DNA of 64,000 nucleotides from Aphanomyces cochlioides (Eukaryota; Oomycota; Saprolegniomycetes; Saprolegniales; Verrucalvaceae): assembly GCA_019828595.1 (NCBI GenBank), contig JAHQRK010000028.1:310001-374000 (forward strand), written 5' to 3'. The first letter of the stretch is position 1, and every line of letters starts with the position of its first letter. The notes under the pieces were generated by a model. The model made no database searches and was not told the origin of the DNA. It saw only the letters and a list, made by a program, of their open reading frames with translations. Below, piece by piece: positions 42,085 through 51,876 of this stretch. A program made the position numbers and the translations under genes.

Positions 42085-44607
42085 GTGATTGGGAAGACGA
42101 GGTCTATGAGGGAAGCTTCACTCGCCGCTTCCTTTCTCGACAAGTGGCAAGCCATGAGCAATCGACCATTCCTCAGAAGAACGAGAGCCAACACATCCCC
42201 GGGTTTTTTTATGACCAAGGAAGGCATAAAACCAACAACCGAGATGATCGACGCGAAAATTAGGCAAGAGAAGGAAAGGCTTACCTCTGCCTATTTTTCT
42301 ATCTCACCGCCAGATCCTCCACACTTTGTCGAGGAAGGAATCGAAGACTCCGAGTTATCAGGGATCTTGCCAGAATTTCCTGGACCGCGTCAGGAAGCAC
42401 AGGCTCCAGCCCCTAGCATCTTCCTTCTCAATACAGCGCCGGATATTGACCAAGAGGGTTTGGATCCCGAATTGCAAATTAGAGAGGGGATCGACATGAC
42501 GACGGAAGAAATGAAAAATCAATTGGCCATGATCCCCGAAATTATTCCAGATGCGTAACCGGTAGACATCGAGAAACTGGATTTCGGAGAACCTGATCAA
42601 CCCGAAGAAGAGCGGGACAAGATGAAGAGGGTGTTGATGAAATACAAGAAATTCTTCATCCACTCTGGCAATGGTCTGCCGCCTGCCGCCAGAGGAGCGG
42701 TCTGTGATATTGATGTCGGCAATACCCGTCCAATTGCCCAACGAGCTCGCCGAGTTCGTCCGGAACATTTGAAACAATTATTTGACCATCTGAAAGGATT
42801 GTTGGATTATGGCTTGATCACTTTTTCCAAATCACCCTGGGCTTCTCCGATTGTAATAGTGCTAAAGAAGGGTGGATCCAACATTCGCCTTTGTGTTGAT
42901 TATAGGGCGATAAATGGACTACAGGAATAACTGCTTTCTCCGATGCCCACCCTAGATACCATGCTAGCAAATTTTGATGCAATTCAATGGTTCCTCTCCT
43001 TGGACAATGCTAGTGGTTTTTGGGTCGTCAGAGCAACGAAAAGAGCAAGATTAATTAGCGCCTTTATCTGCCCTTTAGGACATTTTGAGTGGACTCGGAT
43101 GGCGCAATGATTAAAAAATGCTCCTATGATTTACCAGAGAATGATTACCAATGCTTTATTTGGCTTTGTCGATTTGCCTCCGGGGGTTAGTGAAGTGGAC
43201 GAAAACGGCGAACCCCGAGATATGTTCAAGATTAATTATCGCTATCCTCAGGAGTCCATGCCACTCGTAGCAAATCGCACATCCTTTGCAGATGATATTA
43301 GTGACGGAGCCGAAACCTGGGACGAAATCGTTGAGCATACTGATCGCATTTTGAGACGCCTCACACACTTTAACGTCAGCATTAGTGCCTCCAAAAGCAA
43401 GTTTGGTAAGAGGAAAGTCGAATTCCTTGGGCACTGGATCTCAAGCGAAGGATTATCGGCCAAACCAAAAGGGTTGGAATAATTACTAGAGTTGGAGTTC
43501 CCCACTTCTCTCCAAGGAATCCAGTCGTTTCTAGGATCATTGAATTTTTATTCCAGGTTCATAGAAAATTATGCCATCAAGGCCAGCAGTCTATATGAAT
43601 TATCCAGAGAAGACATTGAGGAAGGGCGAATATCTGATGCGGCAAAATGTGCATTTGAGGAATTAAAGAGGGATTTCGCCTCCTTACCAACTCTGAAACA
43701 TTCGGCTCCGATCAAGGATTGCCATATATTGCTATATACGACGGAGTGGGCAATCTCAGTCACATTGTGCCAGGATCAAGATGGATTATTCTTCCCCACC
43801 AGGTTTTGTGGCCGAGTATTGAAGGGTGGAGAGTGTCGATATGAAGGATGGGCTAAGGAAATATTGGCCCTATTACGCGTCCTGAAGACTTGTTTCTTCG
43901 AGGTCCGAAGTAAGGTGTTAGTGGTCTACTCCAGGTTCTCCCTACTTCAATGGTTGATGAAGGACAAACAAGCGAAAGCGGAGAATTTGCATTGGGCTGC
44001 TATGCTAGCACCGTGGACAATTCAAGTAGTGACTGTACAAGAATTGGATGGACGATGGAATTTACTAATAATGCTGACCAACACTATACATCCACCCGAT
44101 TCAATCACCATGCATGAATTGAAATTGTTCGAACCAAATCGGGTGAAGTTTGGGCTGCAACCGAGGAAAGCCACAATTCCCCGTTTTCCCGGGAGTCAAG
44201 AAATTCATATCGCCACCTTTGATGGCACGATCAAAATGTCAAATAAGTTTGGAGTGTGGAGTGCTATCATCTGGAAGCTCCCTGAATGGAGAATACTGTG
44301 GGCATCTTACGGCGGATTAGACAATGTGACCGTTACTGTAGCCGAATACGAAGGAGCTATATCCGCTGTAAGAGCTGCCGCAAATTTCGGGATACGGTCA
44401 CTGCACGTCTTTGGAGACTCGAAATTGGTCATTCATCAAGCTATGGATTGGATGCAATGCAAGCAATCTCATCTACAATCGGAGTTGAAAAAGTTGCGGG
44501 AATTAGAAAAATCCATTTCTTCCCTGGAGTATCATCATGTGCTTAGACAATGGAATGGGAGCGCGGATCACTTGGCGTCAATTGGGATGAAAAATGATGG
44601 AGAATAG
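42085..44607 (+). pseudogene. Reverse transcriptase and RNase H region of pol, with in-frame stops
   Basis: One continuous frame covers RT (about 42740-43480: SPWASPIVIVLKKGG, RLCVDYRAING, LSLDNASGFW, and a FADDI catalytic box), an RNase H-like connection with LGSLNFYSRFIENYA and CHILLYTTEWAISVTLCQDQ (43540-44000), and a second RNase H with LHVFGDSKLVIHQAMDWM (44200-44590). Stops interrupt at 42556 (TAA), 42928 (TAA), 43108 (TGA) and 43480 (TAA). The frame ends at TAG 44605. The domains are recognisable in full, so decay is recent. RT copies element RNA; RNase H removes the template. Confidence 0.85.
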
Positions 44608-44837
44608 ACTGAATTAAATGACAAGGATCTCCATGAGTTGCATGCGAAAAATCTTCTGCCCGAGTTGATCATGATAAAAGAGGAGGAGATTGTCGGTAGC
44701 CCCAATCATCCCCGCTCCATCGAAGAAAAGGGAAATATAATGGCTTTCACCCATCCACGGCCTACCCCAAAAGTCATCGGCTTGAATATGAAAATACGGA
44801 TTATACGAATTAGCCAGGCTCAGGATCGTGAGAGGAA

Positions 44838-46481
44838 GTGGTTCCAGTTGAAGCATGGAATTTGGACAGCCTGTCTACCGAAGATTGCAAGAGAATCCAG
44901 AAAGAAGTGGCTATGCATGAAATCGGGGAAGAAGGGGCTTTATATCGATTAAATTGGACAAAAAAGAGGAGCCCCCTACCTGAGCTGCTTTGGACATTGG
45001 TCATACCCACTGAACTAATTCCCACAATTCTCCAACATGTACATGACAGCACTGAGGGTGGGCATTTCAAAGCAAGGATCACTTATGAGCGAGCACGGAA
45101 ACATTTTTTCTGGCATGGAATGCTCACCGATGTAGAGAATTATGTTGGGGCGTGTGGTACCTGTTCACAGGGTGGACCAACACCCCGTGTGGGTGCACGT
45201 AGTCCGGGCAATTTACTCCCGTCTCACCCTATGGATTTGATTAATTTTGACATCGCTACCGATTTACCCCGATCCTTTGCCGGAAACACCCAACTTGTGG
45301 TATTTGTTGACAATTTCTCAGGATTAGTGATGTGTAAGGCAACTCCCGATCGACGGGCTCATACCATGGCAAAAGCATTTGAAGAGACTGTATTTAATCG
45401 CTTTGGTGCTTGTCGCGAACTCAGGCATGATCGGGAGCCCTCATTTATGAGCGTAGTATTTACCCATTTTATATCCATGTTGGGACAAGCGCCTATGCTG
45501 ACCTTCGCTTACAGGCCACAAGCGAATGGAACGGCTGAGAGAGCCATCCAAACTCTCATCCGATCGATCAAACTATATATATCAGATCCAAAACAGCGCG
45601 ATTGGGATGAGTATGCAGCTCGGTTAGCGTTTGCCATAAATACGGCGCCTTCGACGACTCGCCGGGAAACGCCGTTCTTCATCATCCATGGATGGGATCC
45701 TTTTACAACCATCACGGCTAGTCTACCTCCTACTCGAACGAACAGAGATCACGAATCATACCGATGGAGACTATCTTTATATCAGCAGCACAGGAACAGT
45801 CGAATTACCACCCATAAATTGTTGGAAGAAGCTATAAAAGAAAGGGCGAGAAATCACAATTCCCAACTTCCCACGGATGTTGAAAATAGAGTCAAGGTGG
45901 GGGACTCCGTATGGATGTATATAGATCAAGTCAAAGCCGGTGTGAAGAAGAAATTAGCTCACTTGTGGCATGGTCCCTTCAGGGTGATCGACAAAAAGAC
46001 GAATTATTCTAGTATTTTGGAGTCAACTGGGAGAGAAAATGGCCGCAACCGACGTTTCCATGCAGAGATACACGACTCACGTCTGAAACTGCGACGATTA
46101 TTCGTGACCAGACCAATCGACACCATGGAAAGCCAAAGCCCAGTGGATTTTGAGGAAGAATTATTTTTGCCAGAAGACTCCTTCGAGCCTGACGAGGACC
46201 ATCGAGTTGTCTTTGGTATTAGAAATTGTCGTTATCAAGACCATGTCAAGGAGTATGAAGTCCAGTTGGAAAGGGAAGGAACTTGGGAATGGATACCAGC
46301 CATCCATTTATTGCCTTCTGAAATTGTTTATGAATTTGAGCAGGAGAGATTGAAACTGGGACGGTTGAATATGACCAAGCATGATGGGTTTTTGTCAGGA
46401 CAAGACGACGAGTTGAGCGATATAGCAGAACCTGATGAAGATATCCCAGACTTGGAACACATTGAACAACAGGATGCCTAG
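44838..46481 (+). CDS. Retrotransposon integrase with C-terminal chromodomain-like segment
   Basis: A zinc-binding HHCC domain (HDSTEGGH, then CGTCSQG) is followed by the catalytic core with DLINFDIATDLPRS, ELRHDREPSF and YRPQANGTAERAIQTLIRS (the D, D, E triad). GKAK-like C-terminal sequence KVGDSVWMYIDQVKAGVKKK (about 45900) leads to a segment with VFGIRNCRYQDHVKEYEVQL and GTWEWIPAIHLL (about 46205-46310), which resembles the chromodomains of chromovirus integrases. This frame is open through 1.6 kb but differs from the RT frame by a shift near 44830. A stretch at 46482-46623 is non-coding. Confidence 0.85.
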   Translation: MVPVEAWNLDSLSTEDCKRIQKEVAMHEIGEEGALYRLNWTKKRSPLPELLWTLVIPTELIPTILQHVHDSTEGGHFKARITYERARKHFFWHGMLTDVENYVGACGTCSQGGPTPRVGARSPGNLLPSHPMDLINFDIATDLPRSFAGNTQLVVFVDNFSGLVMCKATPDRRAHTMAKAFEETVFNRFGACRELRHDREPSFMSVVFTHFISMLGQAPMLTFAYRPQANGTAERAIQTLIRSIKLYISDPKQRDWDEYAARLAFAINTAPSTTRRETPFFIIHGWDPFTTITASLPPTRTNRDHESYRWRLSLYQQHRNSRITTHKLLEEAIKERARNHNSQLPTDVENRVKVGDSVWMYIDQVKAGVKKKLAHLWHGPFRVIDKKTNYSSILESTGRENGRNRRFHAEIHDSRLKLRRLFVTRPIDTMESQSPVDFEEELFLPEDSFEPDEDHRVVFGIRNCRYQDHVKEYEVQLEREGTWEWIPAIHLLPSEIVYEFEQERLKLGRLNMTKHDGFLSGQDDELSDIAEPDEDIPDLEHIEQQDA

Positions 46482-46623
46482 GTGATGCGGAAATTATTCC
46501 GGTCTATATGATTTTATTTGGATTACATTGGATTATGCATATTTACCCTGAGAAAATCAAGAATACAAGCAAAAGAATGAATTATACCATTATGGGAAAA
46601 AATGGAAAACACTAGCCTTCGCC

Positions 46624-48087
46624 TCAGACATCTATCGTTTCGGCCGCACCATCAGCTGGGGGGGAGTCTGGGGGATGCGCATCGTCATCAGAATGATCAT
46701 CCGGAGGGTTGTCAGGACCTTGGTCATCAACATCGGGGTCTTGATCCACCGCTTCGAGGAAGCGGGTGAGACGAGCCCACCGTTCAAGACGACGATCATG
46801 AGTCAAACGAGTTGGGTATTGGGGACCTCGAAGATATAATTCGTCTTCCTTCTCATCACCGGCCCGACCACGAGACTTGCTTCGCCCACCACCACTCTTC
46901 GACCGAACGGTGTGACTCTTGAACGTCCGCTCCACCTCCCGCAATAATTCGCTGCGGTTATGCACCAAACCACGAGCGGACGAGTCGTCGGGTACCTTGT
47001 TGACCGCCTTGTAATAATTCCGGTGGTAAATGGGGTTATGCACTTTGCAGCGTCTCCAATAATTACGGCAACGCGCGTGCTTCCCCGCCTTGATGCTTGG
47101 ACCATAACACAAGAAGTGAGAGGCGTTATCCACATGTACCCCCTCATGGCGGAGAAAACAAGCGTCGCGCGGAATCTCGCAGGATGACCCGTCAGACATA
47201 CGACCACCACACAAATTGCCTTGAGGGGCGGGAGCTGGAGTAGGTTCAGCTGCGCTCTTGTTGACAATACGCTCCAGGGCTTGTCGGATCCTTGGAATTT
47301 CCTGATTGAATTGTTGAGCTTCGAGGCGAGCAGTGGTATTCGCCAATCTTCGCCCTTGTTCCACCATGACATGGGCCATATCGATCATCGCGTCGGCAAG
47401 GCGGTCCAAATCCGCTGCAAGGGGAGCGTTGATTTGGCGAGACACGTTGATGCAACCCACAAGATGGTTCAAGGTCGACTCGATATGGTTTTGCTCCAGG
47501 ACATGAACAGGCTGATAAATCGTGGGGAGATGATCGAGACCAGGTTCGGAGTCATACGGCTCTTCGTCGGAGGCGACGTCTGGAATCGCCGCAGAATCGG
47601 ACCGACCACCAGGGGAAGATGGAGCAGATGAGGAGACCCTTGCTTTTACTTTCCCCGACTTTGACCGAGGAGTGGGTGGGGTCAAGGCGAATGGGTCGAA
47701 ATGACGGCATCTCTTGGGTTGACTACGCTTGCTCCGTTTTCCAGAACTTCTCTTCCGCTTGGTCGATCGATCGGGAGCCTCGGGACTCGAGCCGTTGATG
47801 ACAATCGGCGTTGCCTCGGTACCATCGGATGAACGCAAAGGTGGAAAGCCATCCGACCCCGCGTCACTGTCGGAAGAGGAGGAATATGGAGGGCTCCCGA
47901 ATGTGCTGCTATCTGACATTCGACCACCTTGTCCTGACGAATCACTCTCGGCGCTTAAATTACTGGTGCGGTCGCTGACAAGGGTGGAAAGGGATGATGA
48001 TCGAAACAATTGGTGATGTTGGGGGAAAAAACTCCGGATGCCTTCGAGCGATAGAAAAGAGGCGAGAGCGAGCAGTCTCCACACCAT
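46624..48087 (-). CDS. Antisense ORF 3 of the retrotransposon (487 aa), unknown function
   Basis: ATG 48087 opens the longest intact frame in the element, on the strand opposite to gag-pol. It contains Ser/Asp/Pro-rich low complexity (residues about 60-120), basic clusters (KRKRSSGKRSKRSQPKRC), a helical segment, and a Cys/His-rich part (CGGRMSDGSSCEIPRDACFL, then CYGPSIKAGKHARCRNYWRR with a later CKVHNP) that could bind metal. The C-terminus is acidic (DPDVDDQGPDNPPDDHSDDD). The basic clusters could be nuclear localisation signals. I recognise no family. Its intactness amid broken gag-pol suggests it is still under selection or newly acquired. Confidence 0.55.
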   Translation of the reverse strand: MVWRLLALASFLSLEGIRSFFPQHHQLFRSSSLSTLVSDRTSNLSAESDSSGQGGRMSDSSTFGSPPYSSSSDSDAGSDGFPPLRSSDGTEATPIVINGSSPEAPDRSTKRKRSSGKRSKRSQPKRCRHFDPFALTPPTPRSKSGKVKARVSSSAPSSPGGRSDSAAIPDVASDEEPYDSEPGLDHLPTIYQPVHVLEQNHIESTLNHLVGCINVSRQINAPLAADLDRLADAMIDMAHVMVEQGRRLANTTARLEAQQFNQEIPRIRQALERIVNKSAAEPTPAPAPQGNLCGGRMSDGSSCEIPRDACFLRHEGVHVDNASHFLCYGPSIKAGKHARCRNYWRRCKVHNPIYHRNYYKAVNKVPDDSSARGLVHNRSELLREVERTFKSHTVRSKSGGGRSKSRGRAGDEKEDELYLRGPQYPTRLTHDRRLERWARLTRFLEAVDQDPDVDDQGPDNPPDDHSDDDAHPPDSPPADGAAETIDV

Positions 48088-48775
48088 TCCTCACTACATC
48101 CATGGCTCTACTTTGGGCGGCGACGTAACGGGACATGGAAGTTTCCATACTTCGAAAATGTCTGAGGCGTCCACTGTAAGTGTAAGCAATTGGGAAGTTA
48201 CTGGTCACGTTTGTTGAGAATTGTTTCAGAGCTCGGATGAAGTCGGCAATCTCACAGGTTCGCCCGTCGAGTGCTCTCGAATGAAGTCTCATGATTGTTA
48301 ACACACGACTCAAGCGCTGTTCCAATGCAAAAGCGGCCAAATATTCCAGCGACGGGTCAATAAGTTGGGCACGATGAGCGACATGCTGTTGATCAATGAG
48401 TGCAAAATCATTCTGGGATTCCCGCTGGATCTTCTGAAGATAATTGTCCATCTCAGTTGTACGGGTCTCGACTTCAAAAAGAAAATCAGCAAAAAGTCGG
48501 GTATTCAAAGCGCGCGCCGATGTATCCAAACTTGCGGCATCCCGGTTATTGATACTTTCTTCTGCTTGCCTCGTTGCCGGGGTCCAGAACCTGAGCGATT
48601 CGTATGGCTCGGTCAAAAAATCAGGGCGAGCCAACAGATCCCGGACCAAATTGTCGGCAGCCTTCAAGTCAGCAGCGGAACCACTTAACGACACGGCAAA
48701 TATGAAAATGGGCACGAACGGAATAGACCTGAAATGCGCGACGAGGACACAACGGCGAGAGAAGGAGAGAAACAA
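47960..48775 (-). CDS. Antisense ORF 2 of the retrotransposon (about 271 aa), no ATG
   Basis: An open frame runs from about 48775 to 47960 on the reverse strand. It has no in-frame ATG before its first third, so it would need an upstream exon or a non-ATG start. It begins with a hydrophobic stretch (IPFVPIFIFAVSLSGSAADL) resembling a signal peptide and continues as mostly helical sequence (ATRQAEESINNRDAASLDTS, EMDNYLQKIQRESQNDFALI). It overlaps antisense ORF 3 by 128 bp in a different frame. No family recognised. Confidence 0.4.
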   Translation of the reverse strand: MFLSFSRRCVLVAHFRSIPFVPIFIFAVSLSGSAADLKAADNLVRDLLARPDFLTEPYESLRFWTPATRQAEESINNRDAASLDTSARALNTRLFADFLFEVETRTTEMDNYLQKIQRESQNDFALIDQQHVAHRAQLIDPSLEYLAAFALEQRLSRVLTIMRLHSRALDGRTCEIADFIRALKQFSTNVTSNFPIAYTYSGRLRHFRSMETSMSRYVAAQSRAMDVVRNGVETARSRLFSIARRHPEFFPPTSPIVSIIIPFHPCQRPHQ

Positions 48776-49029
48776 GAAAATCCCGTTTTATCCTGAAAAT
48801 TAAGAACCGAATTCGCCCGTTGGTCGAGAAGTAGAATGGACATCAACGGCTAGTGAAACTACAGTTGATCGTCATCGGCTTCCGTGGACGCCGTGTCTGA
48901 ATGCGATTGGCCTTTTTGCTCGAGATGGCGTCCCGCGGCCCTATACACGCATGTGGACAGAGGATTCGAACATGGTTTGCCGCGACGCGTCAACATGCCG
49001 CAAGGCGGACCAGAACGGCGACGACCGGA

Positions 49030-49344
49030 TTATTCCCCTGTTGACAGTTGCGCGACAGCATCGGTTAGTCGTTCGATCTCAGTGTTAAGAAGTTTGATAC
49101 GCTCATTCGCCTGCGCCAGCAATCGCCCTTGTTCAGAAAGACGAACGTTGAGTTGCGTGATATGAAGCGCTTGGTTTCGAAGCTCGGAAGTGGGGCTATG
49201 CGCCTCCGGACAAGGCACGGTTGGCTCAAAGTCGGTTTCAGACGAGCGACGAGAAGACTGTGGGGACTCTTGCTGAGGCTGGGTGGACGGCATTCCAGAC
49301 GATGTCGAAGGGAAGACACTGACGAAGGCCGGAATTCCCCCCAT
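49030..49344 (-). CDS. Antisense ORF 1 of the retrotransposon (104 aa), coiled coil
   Basis: ATG 49344 opens a short frame with a Ser/Pro/Gln-rich first half and a clear leucine-heptad second half (LRNQALHITQLNVRLSEQGR, LLAQANERIKLLNTEIERL). It lies nearest to the 3' LTR and could be the first exon of an antisense transcript covering ORFs 1-3. No function is known. 49345-49596 is the terminal non-coding part; I see no clear polypurine tract before the LTR. Confidence 0.4.
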   Translation of the reverse strand: MGGIPAFVSVFPSTSSGMPSTQPQQESPQSSRRSSETDFEPTVPCPEAHSPTSELRNQALHITQLNVRLSEQGRLLAQANERIKLLNTEIERLTDAVAQLSTGE

Positions 49345-49596
49345 TGGCGGGACGAATGGGAGATTGCTTGCTTCTCCCTGTATTGGCGACGTTCATTTCG
49401 ATTGACGTCCATTCGAAGATGCGTTCGATCTGACCGAAGTCAGCCGAGTTTCGCCCCTGGTTTGACTCATGATAGCCACCAACACAATTTTGAAGTCATT
49501 TTCTGCCAGCCCCTATCCGAGCGAAGAACGAATATACTACAGTAGCTTGTTTGGTCTGGCGCTTTCTCTGGGAGTCGCACCGAGACCAGGGTGGCT

Positions 49597-50414
49597 TGTG
49601 AAGGAGAAAAATCCTGTGAAACTTGGGACATTTGGTAACCCTACAACCCTCAAGCCGCCCGAGCCGTCGCGTCAACCCGTTCATGTCACTCACGTTGAAG
49701 ACTCCAGACGACCTGGCTTTCCCGGGAACTCCTGGGAAGCGTCGGAACGATCGGAACCAGGAAAGAACCACAACGTTACGAAGAGGCGAATTACAGCGGC
49801 ATCCAAACCAGCCCAACTGACTCGCAAAACGGCAACTTTTATAGCTACTACCACCAATGATACAAGAAGCAACGGCAGAACCAGTCGACAACGAAGAGTG
49901 AGTAAGAGCAGTCACATGTGTGAAGAACGACAAGGAGGGTGCACTCACGGTGTCACGACGTGTAAAGAAACTAGATTAGCTTTCCATTAGGATTAAATCG
50001 AATAATGTACTTCCTCTTTTGCGGTGTATGAGCCACTGAGTTCATCTGCTCTCTTGTTGTGTAGTATCAGCGTCAAGAAGACTGTTGGAGCGGCCGCGTG
50101 TGTCACCAGCGTCCGTGTCCTGTTGTTGGTCGGCCGAGTTTCATTCACGGCGACCTCTGGTTCCCCCTGCCTTGTTGTCAACTGCGACACACACCCCTCT
50201 TCCTCTGCCCCTGCCTGCTTTGCCTGCTCCGTGTCAACTGCGACTGTTGTCGGCGAAGAGTCAGCCCCCCCCCCCCATTTCCCCACTCCCAGACCCTTGC
50301 AAAGTCCTTGAAGCCCCATCGTACCCGAACTCGGAGTCGAAAGCTCTACAAATTACCTGTCACCTAGACATTCTTGTGCGGGCGTGCTTTCTTTGTGCGT
50401 CAACCTTCCCCACA
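49597..50414 (+). repeat. 3' LTR
   Basis: 818 bp, the same ends as the 5' LTR. The 4-nt length difference is the poly-C run (12 C, about 50265-50276). It is followed directly by the duplicated CTCC. Confidence 0.92.
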
Positions 50415-50435
50415 CTCCTTTTAGTCTCCTTTTTC
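50415..50435. repeat. Right part of the interrupted TCTCCTTTTNN array
   Basis: CTCCTTTTAG followed by TCTCCTTTTTC continues the 11-bp units present at 38765-38780. Together they form at least three units before insertion, as in front of CxHGG copy 1. Confidence 0.7.
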
Positions 50436-50832
50436 ATCACACATCCCACAGCACCATGCTGGACAACTCGAGCCTGAATGGCGTGTGGAATCCCACTCGA
50501 AGCATGGATGGGATGGCCAAGCGCCGCTAAATATGCACCATTTGCACGCTTGATCATGTCGACAAGCTACAGCAGGGAACGACATGAAGCTCTCGCATGG
50601 ATCTGTTTTGAAAACGATTCGAGCTCCCGAAGAACGGCTCACCTGCGACGATACGTGCTGTACATTGGTTCTGTCACCCGAGATGCGATGCAGATTGTGA
50701 TTTTCTCTTCGAAGACTTCGCATTTTTCAAAAAGACCTCAACTTCACCGACGTTCCTCAAGCTCTAGACGTATCCGACCGCCAGCCGACGGCCATCCCTC
50801 CGTTGACCCAAGCTCCGTTTGGCCCCGACTGC

Positions 50833-51321
50833 ATGGACTCGCCTTCGTTTCAATCAACGATGGTTATCAGCGAGTCAACAAATCCTCTCACAACTCCACG
50901 GACTCTCGTCGTGTGTAGAGCCCTTGGCTGCGTTCAGTCCGCTGGATTGCATGGTTTGTGCCCACAACATGGTGGTCGATACGTCTACAACGAAGGGATT
51001 TGTTCTCGTGGCGGCAAATCGAACTCACATAGATGCTTCAAACAGTGCACTATGCCTGGTTGCATGCGTGCCGTACAGAGTCGAGGTCGATGCAGAACAC
51101 ATGGAGGTGGCAGTCGATGCCGAGTGGATGGATGCTCGCAAAGCTCGACTTCACATGGCCTCTGTCGTCCCCATGGTGGTGGCCTGCGTTGCCGTGTCGC
51201 CGAGTGCACCAAGTGGGCCCAGAGCGGTGGTTATTGCACCCGCCACCATCATGTCCATGGCGCGACTCCCAAGCGAGAATTCTCGCTCTTTGGTAATTCG
51301 ATCAATATATTGAATAAATAA
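50833..51321 (+). CDS. Cys-His-Gly-Gly repeat protein, WRKY19-like (copy 2)
   Basis: 162 residues, ATG at 50833 (MDSPSFQSTMVISESTNPLT). Repeats include CRALGCVQSAGLHGLCPQHG, CTMPGCMRAVQSRGRCRTHG and CRVDGCSQSSTSHGLCRPHG, with the end FSLFGNSINILNK. The second repeat is degenerate (ICSRGGKSNSHRCF), having lost its HGG and one Cys. The leader 50440-50830 resembles the leader of copy 1, including an interrupted TCTCC array further upstream. The retrotransposon separates this gene from its ancestral upstream sequence, so its expression may be altered. Confidence 0.72.
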   Translation: MDSPSFQSTMVISESTNPLTTPRTLVVCRALGCVQSAGLHGLCPQHGGRYVYNEGICSRGGKSNSHRCFKQCTMPGCMRAVQSRGRCRTHGGGSRCRVDGCSQSSTSHGLCRPHGGGLRCRVAECTKWAQSGGYCTRHHHVHGATPKREFSLFGNSINILNK

Positions 51322-51876
51322 TCCCTCTCCGTCCTTGTGGATGGACCAAGACATTGGCACTGCCAGCCACAAATCAAGGGCATTGCTATTCTTGATGCAG
51401 TGCTTTGTACAGCGACTCGCTGGGATGTATCTTTGAGTTGGCTTCCCCTTACTCGAAGTGACAGACTTCCATTGGCTCTCTCTGAGCATTCCTTGGATTC
51501 TGAAGTCTTTAAAGTCAAGAAAGGCGCGATGCAAATGCGTTGAGCTTCCTCATACACTCGGACACGACGACTGCACCGGCATTGCAGACGACTACAACCT
51601 TCTCAAATATCTAGCCGTGTTGAGGACCACGTCAAACTATTCTCCTAGCCAGAATGCCATGAAACGTTCGTGTTGTTCTGAAAAACGACGAGTCTCTCGA
51701 AGAAAGGCCGTCTGCGACGTTGTGTGCCATATCTTGCTCAAGTCGCCCCGACTGCGACGCGGAATCCGATCTTCTCATCGAAAACACCCGATTCTCCAAG
51801 AAGACCTCGACTTCACAGACCCAACAAGAAAGTGAAGTACCCGCCATCCCGGATATCTGCGCCAACAACACTTCCA

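Larger units (their letters stand above)
38781..50414 (+). mobile_element. Full-length Ty3/gypsy-type LTR retrotransposon, 11.6 kb
   Basis: Two LTRs (38781-39594 and 49597-50414) begin TGTG and end CACA, flanked by a 4-bp duplication CTCC (38777-38780 and 50415-50418). Order inside: primer-binding site, gag with CCHC zinc knuckles, aspartic protease, reverse transcriptase, RNase H, integrase, then a 3-kb region with antisense ORFs. Protease-RT-RNaseH-integrase order is that of Ty3/gypsy elements. The LTRs differ at about five positions and in a poly-C run (8 versus 12 C), so the insertion is recent. Yet gag and pol contain several in-frame stops and frame changes, so this copy is probably not autonomous. 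It has disrupted the promoter-proximal repeat array of a CxHGG gene. Confidence 0.93.
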
